64,000 nt of DNA from JALORV01 sp963791235. Lineage in GTDB: Bacteria; Pseudomonadota; Gammaproteobacteria; Burkholderiales; Burkholderiaceae_F. The notes under the pieces were generated by a model that worked only from the letters and a program-made list of their open reading frames with translations, did not search any database and was not told the origin of the DNA. Positions 62,822 to 64,000 of this stretch are shown piece after piece; within the stretch, counting starts at the first letter, position 1; every line of letters begins with the position of its first letter. The stretch is from assembly GCA_963791235.1 (NCBI GenBank), contig CAWBRW010000029.1, positions 868,001-932,000 on the forward strand, given 5' to 3'. The translations under genes were made by a program, and so were the position numbers.

Positions 62822-64000
62822 TCACTCGAGAATCATGATCACCTGTTTCTGCATATCGTGCTTCTGCAGAAACGAACGCAGGCGACGCAGGATTTCACTG
62901 GCCCGAAGGTTGTCACGGCGGATGTCGGCCAGAATCTCGCGCAGCTCGTCGGGAGAACGAACACCCGCGCCGAGCATCATCTCCCCCGCCTCGGCATTGC
63001 TGAGGATCGCAGTCAACGGCTGGTTGATTTCATGAGAAACCGCCGCGGTCATTTCGCCGATGGTGGCCAACCGAAGTGTATGCGCGAGTTCGACGCGCTG
63101 CTGCCGCGCGGCGAGCTCGGCCTGCCTGCGACGCCTGTGCTGAATGAACAACGTCGCTATCAACAGCGCCTGAGCGGCGATCGCTGCCAGCGCTCCTATG
63201 ACATACCCGCGGTGGTCGCGCCACATCGAAGGCGTACGAAACTGGACTTCACAGCCGCTTGGCAGCAGGCTTTCATCGATGCGAAAGCGCCTCGTCGCTC
63301 GCGCGTCGGCAATGCACTTTGCCGGCAACGGTTCCCCGACGGGGATGGATCCGACCGCTTCGCCGCGTAGTACTTGCAGGGCGAGCCGTGCTGCGGTCCT
63401 GCCATGGGCCGAAAAGTCCGCAAACTCGCCTCCGACAATTCCGACTCCGATGTAGGTGTCCAGCCAGCCGTAGACCGGAGCCGCTGACGCTGCGGCCACC
63501 TGCGCCGCAACCTGCGCATTGGCCCTCGTATTGCCATCGGCATCGATCAAGATCGATGTGTAGAAGACGATCGAGTCCGGCGGCAATGCGCTGACCGTTT
63601 CGAGGATCTTCGCCAGCGAAAGGTGGTCGAGCCAGGTCACCGAATGAGAGGGTTTCAGCGGCGCCAGCAGCGGCTCGACGAGCGGCTTCCAACTGCGGTC
63701 GTAGGCGGAGGTGCCGCCGACGACAAATATGTTGCGCGCGTGCGGGTGCAGCCGCAGCGCCAGGTCGATGGTGTAGGCAGGGTGCAAGTCGAGCAGAACC
63801 CCGGTGGAATTTGGCAGCGCAGGCCGCGCCCGCCAACTCTCTGGCAACTCGTTGTAGAAGACGACAGGCACATTGGGCCACAGATCCTGTCCATAGCGCC
63901 GGACGAACTCGATCGATGTATGCGCGCGCGCCATCACGAGATCGACTTTGGTCCTTTCGTACTTCTTGCGCAGCAATGCGTACAGCAGATCATCGATCGT
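62822..64000 (-). CDS. sensor histidine kinase with binding-protein-like sensor domain, truncated (5' end outside window)
   Basis: The frame is open to the window edge, so the start lies beyond 64000. Visible part 392 codons. The first ~230 residues resemble ABC substrate-binding-like sensor domains (VPVVFYNELPESWRARPALP, LHPHARNIFVVGGTSAYDRS, VYGWLDTYIGVGIVGGEFAD). A membrane helix (IGALAAIAAQALLIATLF), a short coiled region and the H-box IGEMTAAVSHEINQPLTAIL follow. The protein stops about 60 residues after the His, before any N-box or G-box, so the ATPase domain is missing. Such kinases normally pair with a LuxR-type regulator and sense solutes. Confidence 0.8.
   Translation of the reverse strand, partial: TIDDLLYALLRKKYERTKVDLVMARAHTSIEFVRRYGQDLWPNVPVVFYNELPESWRARPALPNSTGVLLDLHPAYTIDLALRLHPHARNIFVVGGTSAYDRSWKPLVEPLLAPLKPSHSVTWLDHLSLAKILETVSALPPDSIVFYTSILIDADGNTRANAQVAAQVAAASAAPVYGWLDTYIGVGIVGGEFADFSAHGRTAARLALQVLRGEAVGSIPVGEPLPAKCIADARATRRFRIDESLLPSGCEVQFRTPSMWRDHRGYVIGALAAIAAQALLIATLFIQHRRRRQAELAARQQRVELAHTLRLATIGEMTAAVSHEINQPLTAILSNAEAGEMMLGAGVRSPDELREILADIRRDNLRASEILRRLRSFLQKHDMQKQVIMILE

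Overview
The window is a GC-rich (roughly two thirds G+C) stretch of a betaproteobacterial, most likely Burkholderiales-like, chromosome. This is inferred from the order of the cbb3 oxidase genes (ccoI-ccoS-ccoNOQP-ccoG-ccoH) with fnr and hemN next to them, from the conserved block valS-holC-pepA / lptF-lptG, from many short secreted orphan proteins typical of that order, and from a Comamonadaceae-style extragenic repeat. No tRNA, rRNA, CRISPR array or complete insertion sequence was seen.

Layout. 1-7.5 kb: the end of a PhoD-like phosphatase, then a minus-strand block (multi-rhodanese protein, LytS-like kinase, LytTR response regulator) in which every gene is broken by several frameshifts, a ParD/ParE-type toxin-antitoxin pair, and secreted orphans. 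7.6-17.2 kb: a nitronate monooxygenase-like enzyme, a winged-helix/TPR regulator facing a tiny membrane protein across 11-bp direct repeats, two FNR-family regulators (one with a broken iron-sulfur ligand set) and glnS with a large internal insertion. 17.2-26.7 kb: a small cluster (SRPBCC protein, beta-propeller protein, HTH regulator), DUF2277, a periplasmic amino-acid-type binding protein directly coupled to an ArsB/SLC13-type permease, a ferritin-like diiron protein, an MFS exporter and small secreted proteins. 26.8-32.5 kb: a TetR-hydrolase pair with two matching operators, aminopeptidase P, a SnoaL-like protein and an Asp-box lipoprotein.

32.6-44.9 kb is the functional core: a microaerobic respiration island. 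It encodes the copper-loading ATPase CcoI and CcoS, the oxidase CcoNOQP, maturation proteins CcoG and CcoH, a third and canonical FNR, oxygen-independent haem synthesis (HemN) and a SafE-like membrane protein. FNR-type boxes lie in front of ccoI, ccoN and hemN, so one oxygen sensor probably controls enzyme, metal loading and haem supply together.

44.9-57.4 kb is housekeeping: alaS, GNAT, NUDIX, tusA, valS, holC, pepA, lptF, lptG. 57.4-62 kb is a branched-chain amino acid ABC operon (livK-H-M-G-F) in which livK and livG are frameshifted. The window ends in a sensor kinase with a binding-protein-like sensor domain that stops just after its H-box, beside a gene-free stretch with IS-like inverted repeats.

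Six frameshifts outside the 1.6-5.1 kb block are all net single-base insertions, so residual sequencing error must be excluded before any of these genes is called a pseudogene.
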